From Protopterus annectens (taxonomy: Eukaryota > Chordata > Ceratodontiformes > Protopteridae): 64,000 bases of DNA. How positions within the stretch are numbered: position 1 is the first letter of the stretch; each line of letters starts with the position of its first letter. Location of the stretch: contig NC_056743.1 in assembly GCF_019279795.1 (NCBI RefSeq), forward strand, positions 931,285,309 through 931,349,308, in the 5' to 3' direction. Shown here piece after piece: positions 55,201 to 64,000 of this stretch. The notes beneath the pieces were generated by a model. That model did no database searches. It was given only the letters and a program-made list of their open reading frames with translations, and had not been told where the DNA came from. A program made the translations under genes and the position numbers.

Positions 55201-56900
55201 CTTGGCCATTAGGGAGTCACCAGCAAGATTTCAGGATGCTCTGAAATTTCAGTAGGACTCTTTGTATGAGAGGGAAAGGGAGGAAAGCATAAGCATATAT
55301 CCTCTTCCAGGGGACAGACAGCATCTACCTTCCAAGCTTCTGGGTGTGGCACCCTGGAGCAGAAGGTTGGGCGTTGTCTGTTCATGGGGGAGGCAAAGAG
55401 ATCCACATCTGGAATACCCCATTGATGGAACAAATCCAGAAACATGTCCCTGTTCTGCATCCACCCGTGAGACAGGGTCATGGTCCTGCTTGATGAGTCT
55501 GCAGAAGGGATGTATACCACTTGGAGGAGGATCTGTTTTTCCAGGGCAATTTTCCAAGCCTGCAGTGCCAGCCTGCACATGAGCTAGGACCTTGTAGGCC
55601 ATGTTTGTTGATGTACCACAGCACCGTGGTATTGTCTGTGTACCACCTCAGCGTGCCTGGTAGAAGCTGATCCTTGAAGATTATCAAGGCCAATATCAAC
55701 GCTCTCATTACCTTGATATTGATGTGGTTTTTCTGTTGAGTGAGAGTCCATGTGTTCCTCACTTTCCATTCTCCTAAGGTTGCACCACACCCTGTGTCTC
55801 ATGTATCTATAGACAGATCTCAGTTGGGGGGGGGGGGTAGTGGTTGTAAAGGCAGGCCAGGATTTGACTGAATCTGGGTTATCCAGCAATTCAGTTCCCT
55901 GCCCAGGCAAGGGAGCATGGGGGTCATGAACTCTAGGGGATGTAGCTGTTACTTCCAGATTGTTTGCAAGTACCACTGGAACTTCCTCATGTAAAGCCTT
56001 GCCAGAGGTATCATGGGGATGGTCGAGGCCATGAATTCTAGGATTCTGAGGAATTCCCTGGCTGAGATGGCTTTGAAAGGAAGAATTTCCCTGAAGTAAG
56101 AAGGGAGAATCACATTTTTTTCTGGGGGAAGGCAGGCCACCATTTCCCTTGTCAGAATCAGACATCCCAGGAACACCTGATCCTATGAGGGTATCAGGGA
56201 TGATTTTTTGAGGTTTATTGTAAATCCCAGATCTGTTAAGAGGGAGATGGTGAAGTCCAGGTGTTGTAAGGCCATGGTACTTGATGTAGCCTGAATGAGG
56301 ATGTCGTCGAGGTAAGGGAAAAGTTGCATTCCCTTTGTCCTGGCAAAGGCCATGACTGGAGCCAGACATTTTGTAAATACTCTTGGGGCCGTAGAGACAC
56401 CAAATGGTAAAGCACAGAACTGAAAGTGTGCAGAATCCACTGAGTAGCGGAAGAATTTTATGAAAAGTGGATGGAGGACTGGGATGTGTAAGTAGGCATC
56501 CTTTATATCCATGGATACTAAGAAGGCCTGTGGAAGGATAAGAGGCAGAAGGGCAGGCAGAGAATGCATACGAAAGGAGGGGAACGCAGAGGAAGGTGTT
56601 GAGGTGTGACAAATCCAGGATTGGCCTCCAGGGACCTTCCCTTCTGGGAACGAGGAATATTCTTGAATAAAACCCTCTTCCTCTTGCCAGAGAAGGGACT
56701 TCCTGAATTGTGCCCTGAGCGAGAATTTCCTGCAGGATTTGGGGGGGGTTGGGGAATGCCTTTGGGAGTAAGTCTGGCCTCCCAAGTAATGAATTATTCT
56801 TGCTTTATGATAGACAAGATGCATGAGTCCAAGGTAACCTGCTTCTAAGCAGGGAGGGATAGGGGGAGACACATGGTAAGAGGGGTGTCCGAGTGAAGAG
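55200..56900 (-). pseudogene. DIRS RT, RNase H and methyltransferase-like region (copy J)
   Basis: RT, 229-codon open stretch 56183-56872: VSMDIKDAYLHIPVLHPLFI, FCALPFGVSTAPRVFTKCLA and LFPYLDDILIQATSS, with intact YLDD. RNase H remnants: KNHINIKVMRALILALIIFK, WYTDNTTVLWYINKHG. Dam-like: LSHGWMQNRDMFLDLFHQWG, PDVDLFASPMNRQRPTF. RT is more diverged from family 1 than family-1 copies are from each other. Breaks near 56180, 55950, 55760 and 55480. Confidence 0.85.
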
Positions 56901-57099
56901 CCTGGTAGTCCCAGGCTACCAGGCTTCTCCTGAAAGAGCTGTCTGGAAGAAGGAGTGGAGGGAGCAGACCTAGAAGGGGTGGTTTTTCCTGTGGTTCTTT
57001 CTAGTTTTGGCTGGGATTTTCCTACCCGAGTTCCTCACAAAGGAGCTTTTGGCAAGGTAATTCCTTTGAAAACTTGGGACAGTCTAGAGGGCCTTGAAG

Positions 57100-58703
57100 A
57101 GGTCAGCAGGAAGTGTACCAAACAAGTCTTAATTGTCTAGAGGAGCATCCAGTTTAGATGTGATGTCATCAGGGAGGGGCTGGAATCTAAGCCAAGAGTA
57201 TCTCCTGATGACAGATCCAAAGGCAGCAGCCCTGGATGAAGCTTGTACGGCATTGTAGTCACACTTAATGGAGTGTTTGGTTACGTGGGTGCAGAAATTC
57301 AAAAGAGTAGATATTTTGGCCTTGGATAGGGAGTCAGGGAGCTTACCCAATTGTTTGACCACATCTGTCATCAGAGCCAATGAGTATTTGGCCATGTGTG
57401 TCTGGTAGTTGATGGCTTTTACTGCTAAGGTGGCAGAGGTGTATACTTTTTTCCCCAGACACTCCATGAGTCTGCTCTCTTTACCTGAGAGTAGTAGAGA
57501 TGTGGAGGGAAGTAATTTAGAAGTTTTATCAGCAGCTACAGTAATAACTGAAGGGTCTGTGGATGGGGCTTTTTACAGGAATTTAGCTTCATCAGGGACC
57601 TTAAAGAATCTATCTGGGCGTTTGGGTGCAGGGAGCTGCACATCATGATTTTTTGAAGCATCCAGGAAAGCAGGGTGTACAGGGGGTACAGCAGAGGAGC
57701 TAGAATACTCCAATTGGAGTAGTTCATAACATCTCTTTTGGGTCTCGGTGACCTGACTGCTGTCCCACGAAGAAATTTTGCATTTGTGTTATAGTCTCAC
57801 CAAAGGTGAAGCCTTCTCCTGGGGAGTCTGTGCTATTGGACAACTCCTCTGGAGAGGCATATCCCAGAGGAGAAGCAATTGGAGAAGAATAAGTGAGGGA
57901 TTCATCATCTGAGGAATCCTCTTCTCCAGAGGAGTCACTGGGGGCAGATCCTTTAGGGGTAGAGGCTGAAGGGACCTGGACCAGAGTCGGGGCCAGATGT
58001 AAGGCCAGGAAGGAGTTTAGAAGGCCTTGGGTTATGGCCTGCAAATCCGGAGGCTGCTCGACAGGAGTAGACGACAGAGGATGAGAAATATGCTTAGCCT
58101 TTTGTTTTCTCTTTCTATGCGACTCAGACGTTAAAGAATTGGAGATGCAATGAAGGGTAGGAAGGCCGGATGGCACTCCACAATGTCAGTGGCTACATCT
58201 TCTCGCACAAGAATCTGACAGAGCCCATGAGGGCCCTTGGAAATTATGAGCCTAGGTTTCCCCAAGGCAACCAAATCAGACACCTGTGAATCCCTCTGGG
58301 ACGTGACCTTGGGTGTTGTACAGTCTTCCTCCGGGCTATCCGCTAAAGGAAGATCTAAGGATTCCGGCTCGGACTCCGGGCCTTCACTAGCCTCGAGAGG
58401 TACGGCTGGAGTGGAAGGCGCAGCAGTTGGTTCAGGTCTAGACTTTTTTGCTTTTTTGACTGGAGGCTTATCTGAGGAACCAGACGTCAGGTCCATATGA
58501 GAAGCTAACCATTTAAGTCTCTGATTCTCTAGGTAGAGTTTCAATGCTGCTAAGCGGCTTCTAAGGGTTTTGGGCATGAAGGCCTTTCAAATACTACAAG
58601 TGGTATGGTAGTGTTCTTGGCCTTGGTAAAACAAGCAGAGCTCATGCGAATCCTTATGTGGAATTTGCCTTCCACACCTACACTTGCCCTTCCTACCTGA
58701 CAT
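57100..58703 (-). pseudogene. DIRS gag (copy J, family 3)
   Basis: ATG at 58701-58703: MSGRKGKCRCGRQIPHKDSH, then ELCLFYQGQEHYHTTC. This keeps the IPHKD-x-H core of the family-1 motif, although the CLG cysteine is changed. Then MPKTLRSRLAALKLYLENQR, KKAKKSRPEP, an acidic region, GEGFTFGETITQMQNFF (family pattern FGET), and LGKKVYTSATLAVKAINYQT with VIRRYSWLRFQPLPDDI. Frame changes near 58570, 58150, 57725 and 57470. Confidence 0.8.
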
Positions 58704-58729
58704 GAACCCAAAGCAGTACCAAGCAAATA

Positions 58730-58985
58730 ATGAAAAGCCCCTATTGGGTATTTATCTGAAGTCGGATGGTGCAAAATCACTTTTTTCTGAAAGAGCGATG
58801 ACCAAAGCTGGCAGTCACACAGGGAGCAAAAAAGTTCTGAAGGAGATGTATGCTGATATCGACTTTATACCCGATGTCCATTTACAACTGACGTCCATAG
58901 AGAGAGACATGGGACATTGAGCGCACCCTATCGGTAGCATTTAACTTTTGTATAATGGCCAGACATACGAGAGTTCACCAAAGGT
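58730..58985 (-). promoter_or_regulatory. Truncated 5' ITR of copy J with TATA and CRE-like motifs
   Basis: GACGTC (58890-58895) and TATAAAG on the minus strand (about 58863-58869) are in the same order as in family 1. Near 58736-58748 CCCCTATTGGG resembles the CCCCAATGGGG palindrome of family 1. The ITR matches the inverted 3' ITR until GTTCACCAAAGG, then stops near 58985. Confidence 0.5.
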
Positions 58986-59230
58986 ATCTATAACACCAGG
59001 GACTTTACAACAGCATATAAACAGAAGAACATCACTTGTGCCAAACAAGGCATGGGTTTCAAAGTCTGTCAAGATGGGCATTCCCCAAGCAGTAAACAGA
59101 CAACGAATGTGGATCCTGAGAGGGGATTTTGAGCCCATATTAAGCACATTTTTTAAAGCTCTGGTTGTCAGAGTGTTTGAAAACACAATAGGTACAGCAA
59201 TCACTACAAAAAACAGAGTGAAATACTATC
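58986..59230 (-). pseudogene. Gag N terminus of element H
   Basis: On the minus strand SFKKCAQYGLKIPSQDPHSL (one stop read as Q) and VYCLGNAHLDRL give the family zinc-finger-like motif, comparable to FKKCTKCSYKMSINDGHSVC of copy G. It links to KLIVKGLL at about 42310 if copy J is removed, which supports the nesting. Confidence 0.65.
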
Positions 59231-59275
59231 AAAATATGTTGTAGTTAAAGTACAACACTTTCAACAATCTACCTG

Positions 59276-59280
<5 letters not shown>

Positions 59281-59331
<51 letters not shown>
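59281..59331. repeat. TA dinucleotide microsatellite
   Basis: About 25 TA units in the leader of element H, a position similar to the microsatellite in copy L. Confidence 0.95.
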
Positions 59332-59333
<2 letters not shown>

Positions 59334-59514
59334 AATCTAATGACTATCATTAAAAGAAGAAAATACTAAGGATAACTTCCTAACTATAAACTATGTAAAC
59401 GATAAAATCGCTGGACAGACAAGTCTCTTGGTAGGAGAGGGCATCATAGAAGAAAAGTATTTAAAGCAGCAAATTATACTCTTTTTGATGGAAAGGTCTT
59501 ATAGAGCACATCTG

Positions 59515-59665
59515 GTGCTACAGGTGGCAAACGTGATCTGAGATACTAAGGAGAAGTAGAGAGAATTATGGGTAGGGGAGGAGTCACAGCCCTGGATCTG
59601 TGAAGCTTCAGAGATGGTGCTGAATTTGGATGTGATCAGACAACCTATGTGTTGAATTGGAAGAA
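59515..59665 (-). repeat. 5' ITR of element H
   Basis: The run TGATCTGAGATACTAAGGAG, GGTAGGGGAGGAGTCACAGC and CCCTGGATCTGTGAAGCTTC is the inverse of 18430-18530 (for example GAAGCTTCACAG against AAAGCTTCACAGATCCAGGG). It marks the right end of H. Host sequence follows. Confidence 0.8.
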
Positions 59666-60293
59666 ATCAGACATCAGACTCAGAATTTTCCTCTTAGGGA
59701 TTGCTAAAAGATGAGCAAAATCTTCACCATGTAATATAATTGACCCTTTAGGCCACTACATTTCAACAATCTCTTCACTTAAATATTTCAGAATCAGGAT
59801 GCATTCTTGTCACTTCCTCTAAATACACACAAAAAGTTCTCATTAGGCAAGAATGTATTGCAAAAACTAATCTAATGCTTGAGGTCTGCTCCCAAAATGT
59901 AAAAAAAAAAAAGAAAAAAAAACAGCTGAAATGTAAAACAGAGTACGCCCGGACACATGCCCGCAACACTTCAGCTTATTAATACTAATTTCCTACAAAA
60001 TAACTACAGACATTTGCAGGTTCATTATATTAACAGACAATAACAAATGGCAATAGATCTTCTATATCTGAAAGGGTACCCTATATTTTGTGCAACACAG
60101 CTTTTACAATGCTACCATCTAAGGCCGCCTTCTAGAATATAAACAAATGGAGGTTTTTCTATAAAGGAGAGTATAACAACTTTACTGGCTTGATTAGTCA
60201 ATTTAAAGTTGGGTGAGTTTTCTATTCCTGCACCACTATTTAAAAATATGATGTTTCTATCTGATAATTAACAAACATGGACAGAGTACATAC
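59666..60293. other. Intron sequence downstream of the STAT exon
   Basis: AT-rich DNA without an open frame or a repeat I recognise, apart from an A-rich run near 59900-59930. As the STAT exon is on the minus strand, this is the first part of the following intron. Confidence 0.6.
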
Positions 60294-60425
60294 CAGCTTT
60301 GATTTTCTATCCAGTGTGCCAGGTAGTGCCGCACCTCCATTGGGAATTGGTTCTTACTGTACAATTCATCCACCTGAAGCAGATGCACCGGATCTAACTG
60401 CTGAAGGCTCTCCCACTGGCTCATT
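60294..60425 (-). CDS. First coding exon of a STAT transcription factor gene
   Basis: Reading down from the ATG at 60422-60424 gives 43 complete codons starting [17 protein letters not shown], with [18 protein letters not shown] at the end. This is the N-terminal (ND, dimerisation/cooperativity) segment of STAT proteins. A pyrimidine-rich acceptor (TTTCTTTCTCAG) precedes the exon by one base before ATG, and a donor GTATGT follows after TG of the final Trp codon (phase 2), where STAT genes split this Trp. STATs are cytokine-activated factors that move to the nucleus. Five residues between LY and PME fit STAT2 better than STAT1, STAT3 or STAT4, but the paralogue is uncertain. The splice signals argue against a processed copy. 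Too short to appear as a long open frame. Confidence 0.85.
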
Positions 60426-60612
60426 CTGAGAAAGAAAAAACATTGTAATTTGTTATTGGTGCTCCAAATTAAATAAATTACTGTTTTTTTTTTTTTTTAT
60501 ATATTGAGCAAAGTGTTGCTTGCTGCCTCTCCTTCAACTGTGTAGCCACAATTGTATGCAGGACTTGTGCAAAGAAAGATCAAGCATCAAGCTACTGATA
60601 GTTAACTGTGAA
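60426..60612. other. Intron sequence upstream of the STAT exon
   Basis: Contains a polypyrimidine tract next to the exon and a T run at 60485-60500. Nothing else is recognised. Confidence 0.55.
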
Positions 60613-60623
60613 GGTGAGTTACA

Positions 60624-60665
60624 TATTGTCGGTAAGTGCTTTCGTAGTGCTTCTCACACCACTTC
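60624..60665 (-). ncRNA. Hammerhead-like motif, left arm of palindrome
   Basis: On the minus strand CTGAGGA, GTGGTG, a seven-base loop, CACTAC, GAAA, GCACTTACC. Core boxes (CTGANGA and GAAA) and stem II match the hammerhead consensus. The self-complementary GCGC of the right arm reads GCAC here. Confidence 0.6.
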
Positions 60666-61660
60666 CTCAGACCTTTACATAAAATATAAACTTGCAAGCC
60701 CATCCTATATAGGTAACTCAATTAACTAACTACTTAACTGGCATCTTATAATGCTATCTAATTATACTCATTACATCTAAAACATCCACTACTTACTGAA
60801 TTTAATACTTCTTTCATATATATTAGCTGCTAGTTCATACTTAAATGAATTCATAAAAATACATAAAAAATACATGATATATATTAAATAATGTACATAT
60901 GAATATTAGCCCAAACCTTGAATAATCATTAAAATTCTGAAATAATTTATCATACTATTTGGCCAAAGGTCTGTTTCTAAGTATTGGTTTTAGAGGAATT
61001 CTCTCATTAAGGCCTGAGCCTCAATCAGCCCTTAGCCTAATAATACAGTGTGTCTGATGTTTCTGTATTATTGGTTTTAGAGGAATTCTCTCATTAAGGC
61101 CTGAGCCTCTATCAGCCCTTAGCCTAATAATCCAGCTTGTCTCTGATGTTTCTGTATTAATACAGAAACATCAGAGACACACTGGATTATTAGGCTAAGG
61201 GCTGATTGAGGCTCAGGCCTTAATGAGAGAATTCCTCTAAAACCAATACTTAGAAACAGACCTTTGGCAGAAACATCAGTGACGAGCTGGATTATTAGGC
61301 TAAGGGCTGATAGAGGCTCAGGCCTTAATGAGAGAATTCCTCTAAAACCAATACTTAGAAACAAACCTTTGGCCAAATAGTATAATAAATTTTGTAATTT
61401 TAATGATTATTCAAGGTTTTGGGCTAGTATTCATATGTACATTATTTAATATGTATAATGTATTTATGTATTTTTATGAATTCATTTAAGTATCAACTAG
61501 CAGTTAATATATATGTAAGAAGTATTAAATTCAGTAAGTAGTGGATGTTTTAGATGTAATGAGTATAATTAGATAGCATTGTAAGATGCCAATTAAGTAG
61601 TTTGAGTTAATTGAGTCACCTATATAGGATGGGCTTGCAAGTTTATATTTTATGTAAAGG

Positions 61661-61702
61661 CCTGAGGAAGTGGTGTGAGAAGCACTACGAAAGCGCTTAC
61701 CG
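61661..61702 (+). ncRNA. Hammerhead-like motif, right arm of palindrome
   Basis: CTGAGGA (61662-61668), stem II GTGGTG with CACTAC (six pairs, one G-U) around loop TGAGAAG, then GAAA (61689-61692), GCGC and TTACC. This is the geometry of type I hammerheads with a minimal stem III. Self-cleavage is an inference; the motif lengths are seen directly. Confidence 0.65.
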
Positions 61703-61711
61703 ACAATAAAA

Positions 61712-62084
61712 GCTTGTTTTTATCATATATTGCGTTTCTTCAGCCACAAGTTTGGATTGTTGAGATACTTTGTGACAATACTTTTCGTTTTTGGAATATC
61801 TAACAACTCATTAATACCAACCTTAACGAACTTTGCTCTTAGCAGAATATCATTCCATCACTACAAACCCTGCACTAGCTAAACTTAACTCCCAACGGCC
61901 TGGCCTGGGAAAGGATTAGTTGTTTCTCACACACACAGTGCACCAAAAATAGGAACTCCAGAATTCCTCCATGCAAGGATGCTAGTGGAGGTTACAGCAC
62001 CACTCATGGGTAAGCTTAGCAAGTGTCTGTCAATCTGAAGAATTTGCTCAGTCCAATCAGAACAGACAGACAGGAATTAAAAGT
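61712..62084. other. Unassigned intergenic or intron sequence
   Basis: The first 80 bases (AATAAAAGCTTG and onward) extend the right palindrome arm's 3' flank and resemble the 3' end that follows the hammerhead in the Penelope arms (AATAAATTGTTTGCTG). The remainder has no recognisable feature. Confidence 0.4.
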
Positions 62085-62267
62085 TATGTACTCACCATAA
62101 ATATGCATTTATGTTGCCCATTTTCATTCCTCAACACATGGGTTCGGATCTGAACCTCAGATCCAATTCAGACTCATACTCCAAACTCAGGATCCAACTC
62201 TTGAGCTCCTCCCTCTACCCATAATGCCTTAGCCCATCCCCATTACCTCAGATCAAGTTTGCTGCCA
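62085..62267 (-). mobile_element. Solo DIRS 3' ITR (copy M, family 2)
   Basis: Starts AAAGTTATGTACTCACCATA, the family-2 3' terminus, and ends in TCAGATCAAGTTTGCTGCC, matching the inner ITR of G (TAGTTTGCTGCGAG) and H (ATCAAGTTTGCCCC). No internal DIRS sequence follows; a LINE begins directly. Confidence 0.7.
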
Positions 62268-63510
62268 TAAGGCCCCATAGCTAGCCAGAGACAAGAATAG
62301 ATGACGGGAAAAAGAGTAGGGCTCAAACCCAGAACTGTAAATTCCAAAACACAGTCCAACATACATACAAATATTTCAAGCATGGGCATTAATGCCCTTC
62401 TAGCCTGCCAATATACCAAAACACTTGTTCCCATAATAAGTGTCCAGGGTGCTCTTAAATATCTATAGTACTTCTTCCTTTAATGTAATTTGATAGTGTG
62501 TTCCATGCATCAGCTGGTCTCTCAGAGAGCCAGTTAGTACACTTCTCATTCCTACAGAATCTTCTACAGGTTGGCTGATGATTCTCTAGTACTTTCTGAT
62601 AACCTCAAACATTCTCAGATACATGTCAATAAATGCCCTATATATATGAATAAGATCTCCTCTTGGATATCTATAAGAGACACTGTACATGTTCAGATAT
62701 TTTAGTCTTCTATAACACATTTCCACATCCATTGATGCCCTTGGTACATTTCCACTGTACTCTTTGCAATTTACTCATGCTTGTTTTCTTAAAAGGTTTC
62801 CATATTGTTATACCATACTCAAGTCTGGGTCTAATGTTACTAACAATGACTTCATCATTTCTGATGTCTTACACTTTACAAATCTGATTATACAAACTAC
62901 AGTTCTATGCTTATCATTAACCAAATGGTTGATATGATTAGAAAAACTCAAAGCCGGATCTACCCATATACCCATGTCCTTAAATGAATCTAGAGTTTCA
63001 ATCACTGTGCGTTGCATTAAATATTCAACTTTCAATTATGTCTCCCAAATCTCATATGTTTAGTTTTTGATTTATCAGCATATTATTCTGCTGTGCCCAA
63101 ATTGTCAATTTAGTCAAGTTCTTTTGCAAACATGCCTCATCTGTAACATATGTAATCAGTTTACCCAATTTCAGGTCATCTGCATACAGACTATAGAACA
63201 TCTCAGATGAAAAAGTTAGGTCTGAAAGATACAATATAGACAAGTAAGAGCCTATGACAGAGCCCTGTGGGACACCCTGACTGTAACCAAGAATCCCACC
63301 TTTCCAATTGTTGTACGATACTTGCCGTGTCTTACTTGTAAGCCATGCAGCTATCCATCTTATAAAGAGCACATTGATACCTAGTAGTTCTAATTTACTG
63401 ATCAGTGTTTTGTGTAGGACGCTGTCAAATGCTGAAGTTAAATCTATATAAATTACATCACAACACAATTTTTCATTCACAGCTGTTACTATATTGTTAC
63501 AGATCATCAT
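62268..63510 (-). mobile_element. 5'-truncated LINE with reverse transcriptase, minus strand
   Basis: The RT reading (63052 to about 63510) contains CCDVIYIDLTSAFDSVLHKT, GVPQGSVIGSYLSILYL and FYSLYADDLKLGKLI (YADD catalytic box intact). It continues at 62808-63035 with DMGIWVDPALSFSNHINHLV and, after stops, a C-terminal WNTLSNYIKG region near 62490. A Jockey/CR1-type non-LTR polymerase. The 3' UTR contains GGGCATTAATGCCC (62383-62396). Several stops and a frame break make it inactive. Confidence 0.8.
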
Positions 63511-64000
63511 GTTCATCAAAGCATTTGACACAGTCTCACACCAAATCATGCTAAACAAGCTAAACCAATATTGCCTATCAAATTCCACTCTTACCTGGTT
63601 CGAAAGCTAATTAACGGACAGGTACCAAGCTGTGAAATGGGAAAATTCTCTCTCCTCAGCTGCCCATAACTACAGGAGTCCCACAGGGTTCTATCTTAGG
63701 ACCACTACTATTCACAGTCTTCACAAATGACCTCCATACCTTCATACAGCATGAATTTATCATTCAGTATGCAGATGACACTACCTTAATCTGTGCTGCA
63801 CAAAACATTCCCACCCTCCAGTAAACAAATCAACTAGCATTCTCTGATGTTGAAAACTACCTTACCAAAGCCCAACGTATCCTCAATCCAAAGAAAACTC
63901 AGCTTATGATTATAATCAGTTCTAACAAAAACACTGATAACAGTCAATTCACTATCTACTCCACAAATGCTACTCCAATCACTCCAGTGGCACAGGCGAA
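63511..64000 (+). mobile_element. Second LINE reverse transcriptase fragment, plus strand
   Basis: Across frames the plus strand reads KAFDTVSHQIMLNKLNQY, STLTWFES, GVPQGSILGPLLFTVFTNDL and FIIQYADDTTLICAA (YADD box). It starts within the RT, so it is 5'-truncated, and runs off the window. Its sequence differs from the minus-strand LINE next to it, so it is a different family. Frameshifts lie near 63600 and 63660. Confidence 0.75.

Larger units (their letters stand above)
42327..58985 (-). mobile_element. DIRS copy J (family 3), split by a Penelope-like dimer
   Basis: A third DIRS family. Its 3' terminus AGTATTGTTGTG lies at 42327 and the 5' ITR is cut near 58985. The YR gene is interrupted at 43352 and resumes at 54609 with a 13-bp duplication. 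RT, RNase H and gag follow at 55200-58703. The copy is inserted in the gag region of element H. Long runs of G occur in it (55831-55841, 54899-54907). Confidence 0.85.
18343..59665 (-). mobile_element. DIRS element H (family 2), old host of the nest, 41 kb apart end to end
   Basis: H's own parts are scattered but collinear on the minus strand: 3' ITR 18343-18794, YR C-terminal part 24890-25347, YR middle 31542-32068, YR N-terminal/RNase H 37691-38650, RT 39561-40160, gag 40160-42326, gag N terminus 58986-59230 and 5' ITR about 59515-59665. The two ITRs are inverted copies: GGAGTC(A/C)AGCCCTGGATCT-type sequence near 59580 matches the complement of 18440-18470. The gaps hold copies F, G, I and J, each bounded by its own termini. 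H is highly decayed, as expected for the oldest layer. Confidence 0.8.
60613..61711. repeat. 1.1-kb palindrome (two about 540-bp inverted arms)
   Basis: The arms meet near 61150 at TCTGTATTAATACAGA and are inverted copies with scattered differences; for example TACTGAATTTAATACTTCTT at 60794 matches AGAAGTATTAAATTCAGTA at 61518. Each arm contains two tandem copies of a roughly 100-bp unit (TTGGTTTTAGAGGAATTCTC and onward) next to the centre. Matching ends at TATTGTCGGTAAG on the left and CTTACCGACAATA on the right. No coding sequence is seen. Each arm carries a hammerhead-like motif at its outer end. Confidence 0.9.

Noticed and set aside
60294..60425. Processed STAT pseudogene
   Set aside because: A splice acceptor precedes and a donor follows the coding block exactly at expected STAT borders, and no further STAT coding sequence is fused to it.

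Overview
The window is animal genomic DNA, almost certainly from a vertebrate with a large, transposon-swollen genome (amphibian, lungfish or a similar lineage). This rests on one STAT-family coding exon with splice sites, a tRNA-derived SINE, several non-LTR retrotransposon pieces, a Penelope-like element and, above all, about a dozen DIRS-type tyrosine-recombinase retrotransposons. Nothing bacterial is present, and there are no CRISPR arrays or rRNA genes.

Layout. From 1 to about 59.67 kb the DNA is nearly continuous nested retrotransposon sequence. Every DIRS copy lies on the minus strand, so in plus coordinates each reads 3' ITR, internal complementary region (ICR), tyrosine recombinase (YR), methyltransferase-like/RNase H/RT, gag, 5' ITR. 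Left block: copy A (1-1536) interrupts the YR gene of copy B (1537-5561), and B abuts a copy of a second family, L (5562-9085). Copy C/E (9206-11554 plus 17015-18342) is split by copy D (11555-17014). Right block: an old element H runs from its 3' ITR at 18343 to its 5' ITR at about 59665. It has been opened by copies F (18795-24889), G (25348-31541), I (32069-37690) and J (42327-58985). J is itself opened by an 11.3-kb head-to-head dimer of Penelope-like elements (PLE, 43353-54608, 13-bp target duplication), and one PLE arm is opened by DIRS copy K (44044-49534).

At 60294-60425 on the minus strand lies the first coding exon of a STAT gene (starts MSQW, acceptor and donor present). The transposon pile therefore sits in the intron downstream of that exon, with all DIRS copies in the same orientation as the gene. 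Beyond it are a 1.1-kb palindrome whose outer ends carry hammerhead-ribozyme-like motifs, a solo DIRS ITR, and two LINE fragments facing away from each other.

How the parts work. An active DIRS element makes Gag, a polyprotein with RT, RNase H and a methyltransferase-like domain, and a YR that integrates a circular DNA without target duplication. The ICR can splint the two element ends for circle formation. Three DIRS families are visible: family 1 = A, B, C/E, D, F, I, K; family 2 = G, H, L, M; family 3 = J. All copies seen are broken by stops, frameshifts or insertions. F and D are the best preserved. Family-1 and family-3 5' ITRs carry a CRE-like TGACGTCA and a TATA box pointing into the element.
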